From CBDBBY01 sp965205055 (GTDB lineage: Bacteria > Pseudomonadota > Alphaproteobacteria > Rhodobacterales > Rhodobacteraceae): 64,000 nucleotides of DNA. The notes beneath the pieces are model-generated. The model saw only the letters and a list, made by a program, of their open reading frames with translations. It was not told the DNA's origin and did no database searches. How positions within the stretch are numbered: the stretch's first letter is position 1; each line of letters starts with the position of its first letter. Shown here piece after piece: positions 63,107-64,000 of this stretch. The translations under genes and the position numbers were made by a program. The DNA lies in the NCBI GenBank assembly GCA_965205055.1, contig OZ242030.1, positions 744,001 to 808,000 on the forward strand, in the 5' to 3' direction.

Positions 63107-63430
63107 ATGCCACTATACGAGCATGTTTTCATTGCGCGTCAAGACATATCGAACTCGCAAGCCGACGCTCTGACCAAGCAATTCGAGGAAATCCTGACCG
63201 AAAACGGCGGCGAAGTCGTCGGATCCGAGTATTGGGGCTTCAGAAAGCTTGCCTACAAGATCAAAAAGAACCGCAAGGGCCACTATATCTTTATGAAGAC
63301 GAAGGCGCCGCCTGCCGCGGTCCACGAAATGGAGCGCAGAATGGGCTTGCACGACGACGTCATGCGCGTGCTCACATTGAAGGTCAAGGAGCACAGCGAA
63401 ACTCCCTCCGCCATGCTTCAAAAACGCTGA
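63107..63430 (+). CDS. rpsF: 30S ribosomal protein S6
   Basis: A 107-residue S6. The start MPLYEHVFIARQDIS and the VVGSEYWGFRKLAYKIKKNR core are typical. The ATG at 63107 follows a weak GGAA; an open frame to 63080 is not used. The rpsF-rpsR-rplI order is nearly universal in Bacteria. Confidence 0.95.
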   Translation: MPLYEHVFIARQDISNSQADALTKQFEEILTENGGEVVGSEYWGFRKLAYKIKKNRKGHYIFMKTKAPPAAVHEMERRMGLHDDVMRVLTLKVKEHSETPSAMLQKR

Positions 63431-63476
63431 ATGTTTCGGCTGCGCCCGACGATCATCCGACCAGGAGTGCTTTGAA

Positions 63477-63704
63477 ATGGTAAAGAAAACATTTTTCCGG
63501 CGTCGCAAGGTTTGTCCGTTCTCGGGAAGGAATGCCCCGAAAATCGACTACAAGGACGTCAAGCTTCTGCAACGCTACGTCTCCGAGCGAGGCAAAATCG
63601 TGCCGAGCCGCATCTCCGCCGTTTCCGCGAGGAAGCAGCGCGAACTGGCGCTGGCGATTAAAAGGGCCCGGTTTCTGGCCCTGCTGCCCTATTCGGTAAA
63701 ATAG
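63477..63704 (+). CDS. rpsR: 30S ribosomal protein S18
   Basis: A 75-residue S18 with the FFRRRKVCPFSGRNAP start and the YKDVKLLQRYVSERGKI core. Single Cys near residue 13. Second gene of the ribosomal string. Confidence 0.96.
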   Translation: MVKKTFFRRRKVCPFSGRNAPKIDYKDVKLLQRYVSERGKIVPSRISAVSARKQRELALAIKRARFLALLPYSVK

Positions 63705-63713
63705 GAGGCACCG

Positions 63714-64000
63714 ATGCAGCTTATTCTCTTGGAGAAGGTGGCAAGTCTCGGCCTGATGGGCGATGTCGTGCGTGTCAAGCCGGGCTATGCGAGGAATTAT
63801 CTTCTTCCTCAAAGCAAAGCGCTTCGTTTCAGCGAAGAAAACCAAAAAATCTTTGAATCCAGAAAGCTGGAGCTGGAAGCTCGCAACTTGGAGCGGCGCA
63901 AAGATGCGGAAGGCGTCGCTGAAAAGCTGGAAGGCCGCGAATTCATCGTCATCAGATCGGCTTCGGATACGGGATCGCTGTACGGTTCGGTATCGAAGCG
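63714..64000 (+). CDS. rplI: 50S ribosomal protein L9, 3' partial
   Basis: The frame from the ATG at 63714 begins MQLILLEKVASLGLMGDVV, the L9 N-terminus, followed by KPGYARNYLLPQSKA; it stays open to the window end. AGGAGG at 63703-63708 is its ribosome site (partly in the rpsR stop). The C-terminal third lies outside the window. Confidence 0.94.
   Translation, partial: MQLILLEKVASLGLMGDVVRVKPGYARNYLLPQSKALRFSEENQKIFESRKLELEARNLERRKDAEGVAEKLEGREFIVIRSASDTGSLYGSVSK

Noticed and set aside
1..64000. CRISPR array or prophage
   Set aside because: No regularly spaced repeats of array type and no phage structural or integrase genes were seen.

Overview
The window looks like chromosomal DNA from an alphaproteobacterium. 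The gene order resembles Rhodobacterales: holC-pepA, lptF-lptG-lptD-surA-pdxA-rsmA, a DUF4167 protein beside prmC-prfA, ispG beside a RodZ-like protein, sspB-fumC, and fabD-fabG-acpP-mltG-fabF with a HisA-like paralog. The best taxonomic marker is a permuted two-piece tmRNA, typical of Alphaproteobacteria. Most of the window is core metabolism and cell-envelope genes. Several small scars of mobile DNA and one toxin-antitoxin pair interrupt it. These assignments rest on reading motifs and gene order; no database search was run.

Layout. 1-1.94 kb: a phosphodiester-utilisation operon fragment (EEP hydrolase, glycerophosphodiester phosphodiesterase, and a second EEP hydrolase broken by an in-frame stop). 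2.06-2.95 kb: a broken ISKra4-like transposase. 3.2-13.3 kb: retropepsin-like protease; holC-pepA (minus strand); lptF-lptG-lptD-surA-pdxA-rsmA (plus strand, tightly coupled). 13.3-19.4 kb: DUF4167 protein, prmC-prfA, a small secreted Cys protein, ispG, RodZ-like protein, sdhE. 19.5-22.8 kb: an Lrp-type regulator divergent from a four-gene bufferin (copper-binding RiPP) operon. 23-27.1 kb: thyX, glyoxalase, tmRNA, sspB, fumC. 27.5-32.5 kb: two large flavoprotein/GcvT fusion enzymes of the dimethylglycine/sarcosine dehydrogenase family.

32.5-41.2 kb: RHH protein, ccdA, tusA-like gene, a coiled-coil membrane protein, a 1140-residue indolepyruvate ferredoxin oxidoreductase, a gene-poor stretch of about 1.36 kb, a LysR regulator, bolA and monothiol glutaredoxin. 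41.3-43.9 kb: an AAA ATPase with an IS630 remnant, inside a pair of diverged inverted repeats (an accessory island). 44-54.9 kb: zapA and partner, tkt-gap-pgk-fba (central carbon), ftsB, and the pyruvate dehydrogenase genes pdhA-pdhB-pdhC. 54.9-56 kb: a VapC-type toxin and RHH antitoxin lying between pdhC and a diverged second copy of the pdhC 3' end. 56-62.7 kb: cysE, mltG-fabF, HisA-like protein, acpP, fabG, fabD. 63.1 kb to the end: rpsF-rpsR-rplI (rplI runs off the window).

The most interesting items are the bufferin operon with its inverted-repeat control region, the tmRNA placed next to the adaptor (SspB) that reads its tag, the toxin-antitoxin insertion beside pdhC, the HisA-like paralog lacking the first catalytic Asp, and two dispersed repeat families.
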